Source: Symsagittifera roscoffensis
Lineage: Eukaryota; Xenacoelomorpha; Acoela; Convolutidae
DNA: 64,000 bases
NCBI RefSeq assembly: GCF_963678635.1
Contig: NC_087066.1
Location: 18,165,275 to 18,229,274 of the forward strand
Direction: 5' to 3'
Shown piece by piece: positions 47,216-60,226 of this stretch (position 1 is the stretch's first letter; each line of letters starts with the position of its first letter). The position numbers were made by a program, and so were the translations under genes. Below the pieces are notes generated by a model that did not search any database, had not been told where the DNA came from, and saw only the letters and a list, made by a program, of their open reading frames with translations.

Positions 47216-50190
47216 TCTCTATTTGTCACTTTCTAATGCCTATTCTTGACTCAATTGCTAGAGACCTTATAGTTTTATTAACAATAATAATGACACAACA
47301 CAATAAATTTCACCAGATTCTATTAAATAGTGACCACGAATCCCTGTATGTTATCAGAGTACAGTTTGTATAAAATTTATTCACACTAACCGATTATCGG
47401 TCCAAAGATTTGAAAACTAGCACAATATGATGTTATCAGTCAATTTAAAAGATAGTGTACTCACTACCCAATCAAGCACAGTTTATGTTGATTTAAAATC
47501 AAAAAAAAAAAACAAAAAAAATATATTGACACAATATAAATGTATATAGAAAAAAAAACGTATGTGTCTTGTACTCTTAGTCGGTCGCAGTACAATAGTC
47601 GAACCTGTCTTTTAAAGAAAAAGCTTTCCCTGCTCGGTGCTGCACCAAACAGATAAAACTTTGAAGGCAGTAATTTTCTCAAGTGGGCGTCTATTGCACC
47701 CACCGAGTACTGTGTTACCTATCTGCCTTCGGACTGCCCGAGCTAGACCTACTAAAATCCTCAGGGCAGTCTTTTTTCCCAAAAACGTATTATGTTACAA
47801 TCCACACCAATGAATCACGCTCTTTTTAATTTAGACTTAGTGTCGCGAATATCCGAGTTCGGACCTGTTTTGTTTTAGTCTGGTTCTTATTGAAAAGCAA
47901 GTTACCAGTGCAGTCACTGATAGCTAGCCTGTGTGCTAATAACCTAATACCTCTCACTTTTTAGTCTTTCTTTCGTCTACCTAAGTCCTTAATAAAATAA
48001 TACCCCTCCGGATTGGCACAAATTGGACCCTTCCGGACTAACAAAATCTAGACCCCTCCGGATTGGGACCCCTCTGAGTTGGTTAATATAAGACCCCTCC
48101 GGATTTGGACCCCTCCCCCTCCGAATTAGCAACTATAAGACCCCTCCGGATTCGGACCCCTCCTAACTTGAAAAAACTTTGACCCCTCCGGATTGGGAGC
48201 CCTCCGGTTTTGTAAAAGTAGCTTTTCGGAGATTTCCTTTTTTCAACCTATACCCCTCCGGATACGTTCTCCGATGCAATTATGCTCTTTCAATTAACTG
48301 GGAAGGGTATGTACTACCTTCCTAGACCCTTCCGGATTGAAGTTAAGCCTCCTATTTGACAATTCACACTAACGGTGAAGGGTCTTATTACTCGCCTAAC
48401 TTCGGCTCGATTAAGCTTTTGCTGTGCCTTTAGCCTTCCCTTTTCGTCTAGAACAGCCTAACGTTACTTTATTCAACCGCTATTACCTTTTGGTAGGGGT
48501 ATAAGGGCTTTTCTAAAATTTTTTGTAAAACGTGAAGGGTGTACCCTTCCAAATTGAGGAATTTGCTAAAAACAATCTCAAAAAATTTTCACGCTTACTT
48601 TTCCGAAAAACTTTTGTCCCTATCAGTAAGTTCAGCTAATTTCTAATCTATTGGTACCAAGATCAATTCAATATGCCCAGTAGTTCCAAAGTTATTAACC
48701 AAAACGTCTTTTTTCTAAACTCAAAAATTTTTCTCTCTTATAGGTTCTGCCTAACTTTTTCCGCAAATCAGGTCCTTTCGACTTAAAAATTATTGATCCG
48801 AGCTCAGAAGGCCTATAATCTTCTAGTTCAATGCAAAAGACCCGATCTAAAACGCTTTTGCTGAAAAATTTTGTGAAAAACTATGCTACCTGTACCCCTC
48901 CTGATTGATGAATCCACCAAATCAAACACGTTAAGTTCGATTTCTCTGCAACCCGGAAGTCTTTCGGGTAGCGGGTTTTAAAACTTGTAGTTTCACTAGT
49001 GGACGTTGTCCGAACAACTGTTTTTACTGTTCTAACTCCAAAATTTCAAAAAAATTTCTGAATTTTTAGTGTTTCGTTTTCTCAAAAATCGCGAAAGTTC
49101 GGTTTTTTGTTTCAAAATAGTTCCAACCACTTCCGAACTAAACTTAACCGGTTCTCTCTATTATGGTAGTGCAGTTACGATGTAACACACTAACTTAGCG
49201 CTTTTTTCCGTTTCAAAAAATATCGATATTTCAAAAATCGCGACTTGTGGGGGGATCAAATATCGCTATTTTGACCCTAAAAACCGGTCTGTTTCACTGA
49301 AAAACGATATAAGACTATTAATATAGGCTATATAAATAATAATATTAGCAATACTATACCCCTCCGGGTTTCCTTAATATCCGAATTAAGGTGCTTAACT
49401 CGGATATTCGCAGTTCGGTGAAGGGTCACTACAGTGCAGCACTGTCGAGCCCCCCACAGATTACTATCTTAATTTTTGTACCAAAAGGGCTACAAAACTT
49501 GTTAACGATACCCAACAGTCGATTGTTGTCGTCGTTGAGCCTCTTCTTGTTGCTCCTTGTACCGCTTCCCGGATCAGTCTTCTCCTAAGACCCTTCCGAA
49601 TTGAGCGCAAATCAGCTGACCCTTCCGGATTGAGCGCGATTTATCATTAACGTGCTTCAATGCTCAAATAACCCTACAGTACAAGCCTCACAAACGGGCT
49701 ACAAAACTGATCGTAACGATCCTGACTGATATAAATGCCTGTAACAACAATATATCTATCAACAACAAACGGGGGGGTCGGATCACATCTTGTCTGGGGG
49801 GATGATTTCTACTGATTTTTTACTTTTTTACTGTTTTTGGTTTTTTCGGCAATTTTTTATGTTTTTTGTTTTTCTTGGGTACTATACTACTTTTTGTTTG
49901 GTTTTGCTTATATCTTTAAGTGTTTTTGGTCACAAACCACTCAGGGGATGAGGGGTTCGCGATTCCCCCCACCCTTCCTGGTTCGTGAATTTTCGGTCTT
50001 AACTAGGTTAAAAAACTATTCACGGTAATCCGGAAGGCTTCCGCGTTCCGAACTACCCTTCCGCCCCGGCGGTTTAGGCCTATTAAGGGCGTTAATGTGA
50101 GCATCCGCTCGGCGCGGAGTGCTCGTTAACGGTTCTGCCGGTCATGATGTTAAAAAAGAATAACACCCAGGAGCGCCATAAAAACATACA
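47216..50190 (-). other. 3-kb leader of the large element with CCGGA motif array
   Basis: Long untranslated region between the 5' LTR and the first ORF. Eleven close matches to ACCCYTCCGGATT (plus-strand reading) lie at 48002, 48027, 48052, 48093, 48140, 48182, 48252, 48326, 49358, 49590 and 49619. A diverged copy of the LTR hairpin module lies around 48893-48965. The older inverted copy keeps the same kind of array (58738-59350). It probably contains the packaging region (inference). Confidence 0.75.
50160..50179 (-). other. Candidate primer-binding site
   Basis: On the element strand, 11 bases inside the 5' LTR, the sequence ATGGCGCTCCTGGGTGTTA begins. TGGCGCTCCTGGGTG has the form of a complement to a tRNA 3' end finishing in CCA. 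The identical 19-mer follows the LTR of the older inverted copy (57550-57568). I cannot name the tRNA. Confidence 0.55.
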
Positions 50191-51123
50191 TGTAACATTC
50201 GCCCGAAAGATACATATCGACGGAAAACAAAACTAAGTCTTAAGATGACTGGCTAACGTCTAAACAGAGCTTTGCATGCTTTTCACCGTCTCTACCAAGC
50301 CAGTACTTTTCGGTGGTCTTTTCCAACATCGGGTCGACAAAAACGTTACTGCTTTCGGCTTCGGTCAAAACACTCAAATTAACTAGATTACATGCAGAAA
50401 TAGTGAGCTCATGGCTGGGTCTCAGTATCCCCAGACCACGAGGTCACTCCTAAAAACAGGGCTACTACTTATTATATTACTATTGTTTTTGTTCAGTAGA
50501 CAAAAATCATCATCTCCATCGAAGATGGATCAACCCTTTCCCCCAACTCCTAGCTTCTCATCCCTATCAAAATGAATCCAGATATTAATTAAATTCAAGT
50601 CAGGACATGTCAGGAAGCTAAAAGTTTATGCAACAGGATAAAAGTTTCAGTTCCTTTACCCTTCCGGATTGATGAATCCGCTGGATCAAGCTCGCTAATC
50701 CTGATTTTCTCTTAATCCGGAAGGCCGTCTCTCACCCTTCACCGTTGTTCGCAACGGCCTTGCAACTATTGTAGCAGCACAATAGTTGCAACTCGGAGTG
50801 TTCTTCTGTTACTCTGTAACACTCTGTTACTCGTTGTTGTTTTCCGATCTCAATTTCGTTGTTGTTGCTAGCGCAGCTAATGTTGTTCTCTTTTTCTTTC
50901 TCTTTTTTTAGTCAAAATGGCCGTTTCTGACGTTTCTCAGAAATATGACGTCATAATTCGAATTTTTAAAATGTTAAAATACCAGAATATTCCAGCCCTC
51001 ACCGTTTGGCCAATCGTTCCAATAACGTTCTTAGTTCTTAACAATCACCAATCCGGAAGGCTCGCTGCTAAAAATTCGAATTCTGCAGAGATTGCATTTT
51101 TCACATTCTGGTCGAATGTCACA
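50191..51123 (-). repeat. 5' LTR of the large element
   Basis: About 99% identical by eye to the 3' LTR, with a 10-bp insertion (a second CTGTTACT-like unit near 50820) and one extra T. The same CRE palindrome (50946-50953) and inverted repeats (50660-50670 with 50714-50724; 50762-50772 with 50779-50789) are intact. Confidence 0.93.
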
Positions 51124-51380
51124 AAAAGAAACATGAGAGAAATTCATTTCAACATTGTCCATTATATTATTAAGCAACAAGATACGTAACAGTCCTTCAA
51201 ACCGTCACACACAGCGAGGGAGAAATCTATGAAGAGGCCCTTCCGTTTAGTTACGGTAAGTGCACAAGCTGGATAGGGCCATACCAGCGTTAGGAAAATG
51301 CATATTTATCAGCAAGCTGTATCAATTTATCAATGGAGTCATAAATCAGCATTAAATGCATCGTGGTAATGTTAATTTAT
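51124..51380. other. Spacer between the large element and the next LINE relic
   Basis: About 250 bases of unassigned sequence. If the large element inserted cleanly, this is the former upstream flank of IDH2. Confidence 0.4.
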
Positions 51381-54300
51381 CTTCACCGTCCATCCTCTAA
51401 ATAGCGCTAATGGAGTTGTCGATAAATTGAACTTTGCGCAGCGATTTGCACCCCCTTATACATAGTATAGAGCTCCTCAGGATCGCGAAGCTTATTTTAG
51501 TTCTTATGTAATTTATGGATTCTGGATAGCTTTCTTGTCTTTTTTCACTTAGTTTTTCGGCTAATCGTTGCATAGTCCGCGTGGCTGTTGGAGCAGCGCC
51601 ACCGGTGCATCCGAAAATTAACTGGCAGAAGCTACTCTGCTCTACGTTTAAAACTCTTTGCTGATATTTGGAGTTCTTCAGCGTTTCGTGATATTTATAT
51701 GCGTCTTTAGGCAGTTTTCGCGATGTTTTGGCATGAGGATTGAAAATTTTCACATCAAAGAAAGCACGGCTAAATCGTTAACCCTAGAAACCGTTTGCCC
51801 TAATGTCAAATTGTGCCTCATCTTCAGTTGTAGTTAAATTGTTGACAAAATTATCGCCTTGCAACGGCTGAACTTTCGGCGCAATCTCGACGTCATGACA
51901 AACCTCGTTCCTGAGGTTGGCGATGTGTCTGTGATTTCATTGTGTCTTATGTGTGTTTCACCGCCCGTTGCCCAGTTTAGCGCATGTGTCAAGTTAAAAT
52001 TAGCACCACATGCATATGTGAGTGGGGTTTTGGTCGGTTCCCAACCGTATCATAAGTAGATACCATCTCTGAATTCTGATTTACTCAGGTTGAAGTTATA
52101 TCTGTTCAATGGTAGAGCGTTGAGCCAGTTAGAGGCTCCCTTTTCAGAAACCAACTCGATTGCGTATTTATCTGTTTCATTTAGGGAGTGTATGAGGTTT
52201 GTTTTCTTTCGGTTTGTTTTATCAGTTTTCAATTTTTTGATTTTTGTACATATTTTTTCTTGCTGTGTTATTGCTGTAACAGGATCTTGAGAATCCAGTA
52301 CTAGTGATGTTTCCTTAGACTATTCCAGATAGCTTTCATGATCGGATGGCAGCTTGATGTTCAGGCCACCCATTTTAAGGGGTAAGGAAGATATCTCACG
52401 GAACTGGGGGTTCAATGTGTCTTTACCGATTAGGTTAGGTATTAATTGTTCTTTGATAATCTTATCACATATTTCTAAATTTTCCATAGTGTTACGCGTT
52501 GTCCTGGTAACAAAAGAAAGTTTTTCTTGTAGTCCTTTAGTGTAGCAGGCATAAACGTTTTGGTGAGAGGTTTTAGCGATTTTCAATAATTTTTTCAAAA
52601 ATTTGATTTGCTCATTCTGCTGAAAATCGAGGAATTTTTTATATTCAGATTCTGTTCCTATAACTGAACCAAGCACTCGTGCGCCTGCCTTTATAGTGAT
52701 TCCTGTATTTTCGAAGATTTTCTCAGTTTCACCGAGTTTTTCATCTTTGAAACTGAGTTGGCATTTGGATGCTTTAACATGATAGCCAAGAAATTTACCT
52801 AGTGATACAATTTAACAAAGACGGTTCGTAGATTGCTTAAATTACCGACTTCGTTTGCGTTGTCTGCGTACTATTTCTGGATTACGTTGTCTGCTGATAA
52901 AAAATTTATGAGGGGTATTATGGCTGGACCGTACATGGTCATTGCTAGTGGATCCCCCTGGGTTGTCCCTTCTTGAGAGTAGTTGGTTTTTTTTTGTTAA
53001 CAAACAGTTTAGATGGATCGGAGTAGGAGTTCTTAATTGCGGTTAAAAGAGATGGGCAGGTACTTTCGATGTTTTACAATGCCAGATTTTGATTAAGCAG
53101 GTTGAAAGCGTTTTCGGCATCTATCAATAAAACAGCATCGGCGGAGTTTTTGCTGTATTGATCTCTTTGCGTGTGGATTGCATATTCAATGCCACATTTC
53201 TGTCAGAGTTAATTATTTGAACCGAGCGAGACGAGTTCGTTTTTTAGGCATTCGATTATTGTTCGTCCTATTATCCTACTCATAACTTCTCCTATGCCTA
53301 TGGGTCTTACTCCTGGATTTTATCTAAGGGTATTAATCTACATGCATTATGTGGATCCGTTAGTTCTGGATTTAGTTCTTCGGTAGCCAATTGTCTAGCA
53401 GTTTTTGCAATTGTTTTTGAAATCTCAAATGATTGTTGCCCGAAGTGTGCAGAAATTGGTCTCCATTCATTTGCATCAAGTCCAGATGGTCCATGAGATC
53501 CATGCGTTCTCATGGCTGCTCTCTTGACATGTTGACCGTTTATCTGATTATATATTGATGGATGGAAGGGAATTGTTTCATTTGACACTGGTGTAATATA
53601 GTTCTCATCAATTGGTTCAGATGGTGGGTGCTTCTCTATGAGAGTCTGTCCTACTTTCTTACCTTTGACAATCTCGACGAGCGGAAGAACGCCTTTGGAT
53701 GTGTCCGTTAGTTTTGCTATTGCGCTTGATATTTTACCAGTATTCATTAGTTTATTGAACTGTTGTGCTTCACTTTCAGTTTTTCTTCTACTTCCTTTTG
53801 TCAAGCGCATTTGAAGCGCCTTCCTTTCGTTATATAGACCATCCAGGTCTCCGTCTTGCCATTGCTTAAGTCGCCTTGCTTTTGGACTTTTTTTGGCACA
53901 GTAGTAACTGAGGAAAGATCATTGCTGCGTGAATTGGGAAGGTATTTTCGTTGTTTTTTATTAGGCTGTTCAGCGTTTTTTTGAGGTTTTCAACGAAATT
54001 ATAACCAAATTTATTTTTTGATAAGATCATACAGACCGGTTTCCAGTGGACCACTTCGGAGTATATTTTACTTGTTTCTATGAGTTCTGGACAGGGGTTT
54101 GACCATGGGTCTTGTGTTGTTCTAGACAGTGTGGGGCAGTGGAATGGTGAGGGTGAATTTGGGGGAGTGTGTTCTAGCTAGGGTTGGGGGATTGCATTGA
54201 TGCGTGTCGTTAGCTGAATGAAATTGGGAGGTGCAGCGATGACAGCTAAAATCGTTGTAATGATCTCTGCTGCGAGCTAGGCCGCTGCATTTTACAAGCA

Positions 54301-54385
54301 TGTAGCTTTGGCATGTAAAGCACCAAACACATCCGCCTCGCAACCTGTTTCTACAAATAAGGCAATGTGTTTGAGCAGCCATTTG
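51381..54385 (-). pseudogene. Degraded retroelement with reverse transcriptase and PHD-like finger
   Basis: Minus-strand blocks occur in order. A Cys-rich PHD-like segment (CLICRNRL...CVWCFTC...CSGL...FSCHRC) lies at 54382-54230. A pre-RT block has HGSHGPSGLDANEWR and ACRLIPLDK (53500-53310). RT palm residues AVLLIDAENAFNLLNQN lie near 53.1 kb. A C-terminal block has LPLKMGGLNIKLP (52370-52330), and a final domain CTGGAAPTAT then RLAEKLSEKR then YIRTKISFAILR lies at 51620-51480. This is the 'GPSGLDA..WR' class of RT common in invertebrate genomes. Many stops and frame changes make it dead. Confidence 0.78.
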
Positions 54386-55360
54386 AGGAAGGACGGCGGT
54401 GTCAAGTTAGCGAGACAATTTATAGAATGTATTTGCAAGAAAAATAGTAAAGAAACCATTAGCATAGAACGAGAAATGGATGCTATCAGGGCAGAACATT
54501 TGAGAGTTTAGAATTAGGTTGAGGTTAGATAAAAAATGAGTGTATGTGGGTGTACAAATCTATTCACAAAAATAAACAACACATGATCATGATAATAAGT
54601 TTTGCGATTTTTTTCAGTGTTTTTACATTTCTGAATTGTTTTGTGGATGATCAGTGTCTTGGGCTGAAACTTGTAAGTGACGAGTTTAATCATGTTTTTC
54701 CACCTTCTTCCAATTCTGTATATTTGATCTATATTGCAAAACTGTTTCCAACAGATCATGAAGCGTTGCGCCGCGGTAGGAGTGAATTGTTGATTTTACT
54801 AGAGCTGGTTTCTTTTATTTGGTCCTTATAGTCCGATAATTAGTTTCTGTGAGAACTCAGGGATGCGAATCGAGGGATGCGAATGTCTGGAATCGCGGCA
54901 TCTACCTGAAACACAGACAACTGAGGCGAGAATGGAAGCTCTTTGGATTGATTTATGGATACTTTCAAATTAGGATTTAAAATTGGACCTGACGTCGTTT
55001 AGAGGGTCGATTCACCGGCTCACTCCTTCTTGCGTCTTGTTACGCCAGGGAAACTCACTCGCCTAGGCAAAAATTGGTAAGGTAAGTTTGTGAGGAAAGC
55101 CCAGCGCAATTAATCTATTTAATAAGTTTATCTAAACAATTAGGCTAATGGGAGAAGAAATTAGAAAAACGAGTGTGAAGATCCGAGGGCATTCTGGAAA
55201 GTAAGGATTGTGCTGACACAATCGTTACTGTGCTAACTTTCTCAAAAGGGAAGGCTGAGAGCCGAGATTGCATCAATTCCCGGCGCTGAGAAGAGAGCGG
55301 ATTTGGTGAAGACCACAAATCCCGAGGGTTCTTCGGAAAAGACAACAAACTGGTTTTGAA
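54386..55360. other. Unassigned sequence beyond the RT relic
   Basis: Probably the 5' part of the RT relic, merging into LTR-related sequence after about 55.3 kb. I see no gene that I can support. Confidence 0.4.
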
Positions 55361-56899
55361 CAACTTTTAGCTTCCCGGAATTTATACATGTTTTTTCATT
55401 CAACTCTATTGATACTTTTCATGTTTTCATACTTGTATTATTGTCTTTTCAGAAGACTTGAATTTACACTTCTTCTTCCCGGAATGTCTTGAACTGAATT
55501 CAATTAACATCTAATTCACTTTTCAGAAAATGAGAAGCAAGGAGTCAATGTGCCAGTTGGTCATATTTGGAAGTTTGACCTTGAGTTGAACGTTTAACAT
55601 TCAGTTTTGGGGACAACGTATTTTTTTAAAATTTTGAATTGAGCCTATCATGGTCAAGTTTCCCGCGACAACTGGAAATACGAGAAAAAGACAGAAGATT
55701 CAGTTAAATTCGTGGGAAAGTTGCTAGATAATACGGGAGTAAAATTGCTCTTCACAATTTTACCAGAGTTATGCGACACGAGTAGAGCTATCTTGTTCCC
55801 GATTGAAGATCAAGAGTTCAGGAAGAGCGATAGAGAAGATCGTACAATTGGACCAGAGTGATACTTGAGTTGAAACGTGGACAGCTGATGCTGCCCAATG
55901 GTCCGGACAAAAACTTCTGGAATTAAAACTTACTTCTTTAGAACTCCTCAACTTAAACTTAATTAACTTTAATCAGTTCAAGAGTCGCTTTTCAATTATT
56001 AGCTATTCAATTCTAGAGGTCGTGTCGGTATGTGAGTGTCTAAATTTATTTTTTTTGAGTCTTTTTTTGGTGATTATGTTGAGTTAAGGCAAGTTTTTTG
56101 GTTGGTCGATCTGAAATGGATCAAAGGTCCACTGTCCGATAAAAACTAACGGTATACTTCAGTTTCCCTCCTGTCTTTAAGAGCGTCCGCGTTTTTTAGG
56201 TATTTCGAGACATGACCGTGGGGGCGCTCTTATTTGTAGAGGGGGGGGGGGGGTGTATTTTGGTAGTAGCCTTTCAGCTGTAACACGGTTTGTAGTCTCA
56301 TGTCGCAAGTGAACCGAAATGGCTCCAACCGCATGAGGTAGAAAAACACAAGAGATAGTGTTCCTGACTCTTGAGCCAATATTTTTTGGGCTTTTTTCTC
56401 TTAGCCTCATATGTGACTTAAGTACGCGACTGTTACATGAGAGAAAGAGTTGATCCATCTCCGATTGATATGATGATGTTTATCTACTGAACAAAACCAA
56501 TATTAAAACAATAATTAAGTAGTAGCCCTGTTTTAAGTAGTGACCTTGTGGATACTGAGACCAAGCCATGAGCTCACTATTTTTGAATGTAACTATGTTA
56601 ATTATGACATTTGAACAGAATGGCGGCCAAAATGCATGGAAACAACGAATTTTTATTGGCAGCAGCTGAGTGAGTAAATTGGTAGTTTCGAAGAATTAAT
56701 GGTGTTATTCGCTCAATTAAACGAATTGGTAAGGGTCAATTTGCAGTGATAAAGTAATTTTTTAAAAATCGTTCGAAAAAAAACACGTCAAGACCTTGAA
56801 CTTACGCAGTTACTGAGAAAACGCGGAAATCAGATCATCGATTTTCGTTAAAGACAACAACAACGGTTCTTGGCAGTGAAGAATAGACGTACAAGCTAT

Positions 56900-57539
56900 A
56901 GTGGAGAAAATTGAATTTTTGATCGATACCATTCAAATTGCAACGATTGAACAGTTACAATCGTTACGGAGCAGTTCCTTAGAATTCGGAGGTGTATTGG
57001 GAGGAATTTACTACCCTTCCCACACCGCAACAAGACCACTCTTCGACCGGATTCAAGAATCGGAAAGGGTCTTGTGAAAAGAGACTTGAACTCAATATTA
57101 ACAACTTTTAACTTCAAGGAAATGTCCTGAATTGAAACTATTTAACTTCTTATTCATTTTCCAGAGTATGAGAAGCTAGGAGTTGAGGAAAACAGTCGAT
57201 CCAACTCCGATGGATATGATGATTTTTATCTACTGAACAGAAACATTTTTAATATGATAGTAAGTAGTCGCCTTGTTTCTAGGAGTGATCTCGTGGTCTG
57301 GGGATACTGAGACGCAGCCATGAGTTCAGTTTGTTTGCATGTAATTAAGTCAGTTTGCGCAATCTGGCTGATAGCCTTATAGAAGGACGACTATGTCGAC
57401 CCAATGTTAATGAACCTTACAATGAACTAGACTTGATGGGGACGGTTAAAAGCATGTGAAGCTGCGTTTAGACGCTAGCCAGTCGTTTTAGGACCTAGCT
57501 TTATCTTCAGCCGGTATGTACTTCCGTGCGAATGTTACA
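56900..57539 (+). repeat. LTR (3' part) of the inverted old copy
   Basis: Follows the element-strand order of the young LTRs: AACTTTTAACTTC, ATGAGAAGCTAGGAGTTG, GATGATTTTTATCTACTGAAC, TGGGGATACTGAGACGCAGCC, and the terminal GAATGTTACA. The 5' part is rearranged and I cannot fix its start. Confidence 0.65.
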
Positions 57540-58737
57540 TATACGTTTTTATGGCGCTCCTGGGTGTTAATCTTTTAACATCATGATCAGCACACCCGTT
57601 AACAAAGCATTCGGCGCCGAGTGGATGCTCTAAATAAGGCCTTTAATAGATGGCCGGAAGGGTGGTTCGGAATGCCTAATTAACCTACTTAAGATCAAAA
57701 ATTCACGTGTCGTGAAGGGTGGGAGATTAGCCGTCCCGTCGTTCCCTGAGCAGTATATGACCAAAAACACTTAAAAACATACAAGAAACCAACCAAAAAC
57801 GAGTATAGTACGAAAGAAAAAAAAACAAAAACATAAAAATTAACCAAAAAAAACGGGAAAAATTCAGTAGAAATCATCCCCCAGACGAGATGTGATCCGA
57901 CCCTCCCGTTTGTCGTTGTTAGTTATATTGTTGTTACAGCCATTTATATCAAGCAGGATCATTACGATCAAAATTTTGGCCCTTTTCTGGCGCCTGTACT
58001 ACAGAGTTGATTGAGTATTTAAGCACGTTAATGCTAATTTGCACTCATTCCGGAAGGGTCTCGGGGTTAGAGCGGAAGAAGGCTCCGACAAGCAGTGCAA
58101 AGAGCAGCAGGAAGGGTCTCAAGGACAACAACAATCGACTGTTGGGTATAATTTTCCATTTTTGCATCCCTTTTGGTACAGAAAGTACGATATCAATCTG
58201 TGGGGGGCTCAACAGTGACTGCACTGTAGTGACCCTCCAGCGAATTGCGAAATTCTGAGTTTAGCACCTTTATTCGGGTATTGAACGGACCCGGAAGGAT
58301 ACAATAATAATAGCATTGTTTTTATACTGCTTGTACTATTACTCCTATATTGTTTTTCAGTGAAAAAGATTGCAAGCAGATCAGTTTTTAGGGTCAAAAT
58401 AATGATATTTTGATCCCCCTCAAATGGCGATTTTTGAGATACCGGTATTTTTTGAAACGAAAAAAAGCACTAAGTAAGTGAATTACTTCGTAACTGCACT
58501 AATATAACAAGTGGAACCGGACGTGGTTGGAACTAATTGGGCGTCAAAATCTGAATCGTCGTGATTTTTGAAAAAACAAAACGCCACAAAATGAGAACAT
58601 TTTTCGGAGTTTACGAGTAAGGGCGATAAAAATTGTTGTTCGCTATTGAATCGACAAGTTGTAAAGCCCGTTTGCCAACAACGTTCCTGGCGCCACAAAA
58701 AAAAATGAACTTAAAAAGTTTGATTTGGTGGATTCAT

Positions 58738-59370
58738 CAATCCGGAGGGGTCCAAAATGCAATATTTTTGGCAAAGTTTTTCAACTGAAACAATTTCGAT
58801 CTGTTTTTTGTATTGAACATGAAGAGTGCAGGCCTTTTGAGCTCGGATCAATAATTTTCTGGTCAATACGACAAAAATGAGAACATTTTTGTAGTCAATT
58901 ATAAACTTGTTTATAAGACCCCTCACAGTTAAGGGAAATTGTTGAATAAGCAACTTTGCTTTAATTCGAAGGAGTCTGGAGCCAGAACAAACCCTTCGTA
59001 TTCAGTTGATTTTGTAAAATAAGCTGTGATACTGTATCCGGAAGGGCCTAGGATAAATAGTTTTATTTTACCAATCCGGAGGGGTCCCAATTCGGAGGGT
59101 TCCTGTTTTTCCCAACCCGGAGGGGTCCCGGTGCAGAGTGGTCCTGTTTTTGCCAATTCGGAGGGGTCCCAATTCGGAGGGGTCCAGCTTCCCAATTTGG
59201 AAAGCTCCTATTTTTGCCAATCCGGAAGGGTCATTTTTGCCAAACCGGAGGGGTCCCAATAATGAAAAGTCCTGTTTTTGCCTATCCGGAGGGGTCCCAA
59301 TTGGGAGTGGTCCTGTTTCTCATTTCTGTGGGTCCTATTTTTGCCTATCCGGAAGGATTAATTGAACGCT
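58738..59370 (+). repeat. CCGGAGGGGTC motif array in the old copy
   Basis: The motif AAT(C/T)CGGAGGGGTCC or a close variant recurs more than ten times, often spaced 15-35 bases and separated by CCTGTTTTTGCC. It corresponds on the opposite strand to the array in the young element's leader, but is denser here. Confidence 0.85.
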
Positions 59371-60226
59371 AATCCAGATAGGTCTGAGATAGGTTTTTAA
59401 ATTACAAACGCAATAGTAGGCATCCTAACACAAACGTAAACAAAAACAAAATAAATAGCGAATAGCTTTAAGATGTTAGGAAATAAGCAGACCAAGAAAG
59501 ACAGGAAACCAAAGTGTGCACTGGAAACTTGTCTTTGAATAAAAAATAAAAATACCATGGTAAAACGAAAACAGGTCTAAGCCCGGAGATTTGCGAGTCT
59601 ATGTCTAACCGAAATCAGAATTTGACACTGTTTTCTTTGGATCAAAATCCAAATTGTTTTTTGGAAGGGTGTTTGCCTTGAGAGTTTTAGTATGTCTAGC
59701 TCGGGCAATCCGAAGGCAGATAGGTAACACAGAGCTCGGTGGGTGCAATAGTCGTCCACTTGAGAAAAATATTGCCTTCTAGTTTGTTCGTTTAGTGCGG
59801 CAAAAAACAGGGAAATTTTTTTTTTTTTCAATTCCAATTTGACTTATAAATTGCAATACAAGTATATTTTTCGAAGATAAACTTTTTAGTGGTTAATTCT
59901 TCATAATTGTTCTCCATTGGGAGGTCACTACACTATCTCTTACGTATATTGACATCATCAGTCTGTACTAGCGTTTTATCCAATCACCAACAATCAATTG
60001 CTGTGCATAAATTGTATACACGCTGTACTGTGATAACCTATTAAGATTCATGGTCACTTGTTAGTTAGAACTTTTGAAGATTATCGTTTTTTGTTATTAA
60101 TATCAGTTGTCAGACAACGTATAAGGTAGCAAGAGAATCGAGTGTCTGAGCAGTAAGAAGTTATAACTTAAGACGAGCCTAGACAAATCGAGGATACCTA
60201 AGCTAAGTGATAGCTATAGGAAATTC

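Larger units (their letters stand above)
29043..51123 (-). mobile_element. 22-kb Ty3/gypsy-type LTR retrotransposon with extra ORFs
   Basis: Bounded by two direct LTRs (29043-29964 and 50191-51123) with TGT..ACA ends. Transcribed leftward. Order: 5' LTR, primer-binding candidate, 3-kb leader, small ORF, gag, pol (PR-RT-RH-IN), macrodomain-like ORF, SGNH-like ORF, two large unknown ORFs, about 800 bp of non-coding sequence, 3' LTR. Known gypsy-type elements are usually 5-12 kb, so about 7.5 kb here is unexplained cargo. The LTRs differ by about ten substitutions and two small length changes by eye, so the insertion is young. Outside flanks share only a few A's (..AGCAAA left, AAAAGA.. right), so no firm target-site duplication can be claimed. 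Confidence 0.93.

Noticed and set aside
29036-51130. Exact target-site duplication of the large element
   Set aside because: Flanks read ..AGCAAA and AAAAGA..; only three A's match without a shift. A CAAA duplication is possible only if the LTR is ended two bases earlier, so I do not assert one.
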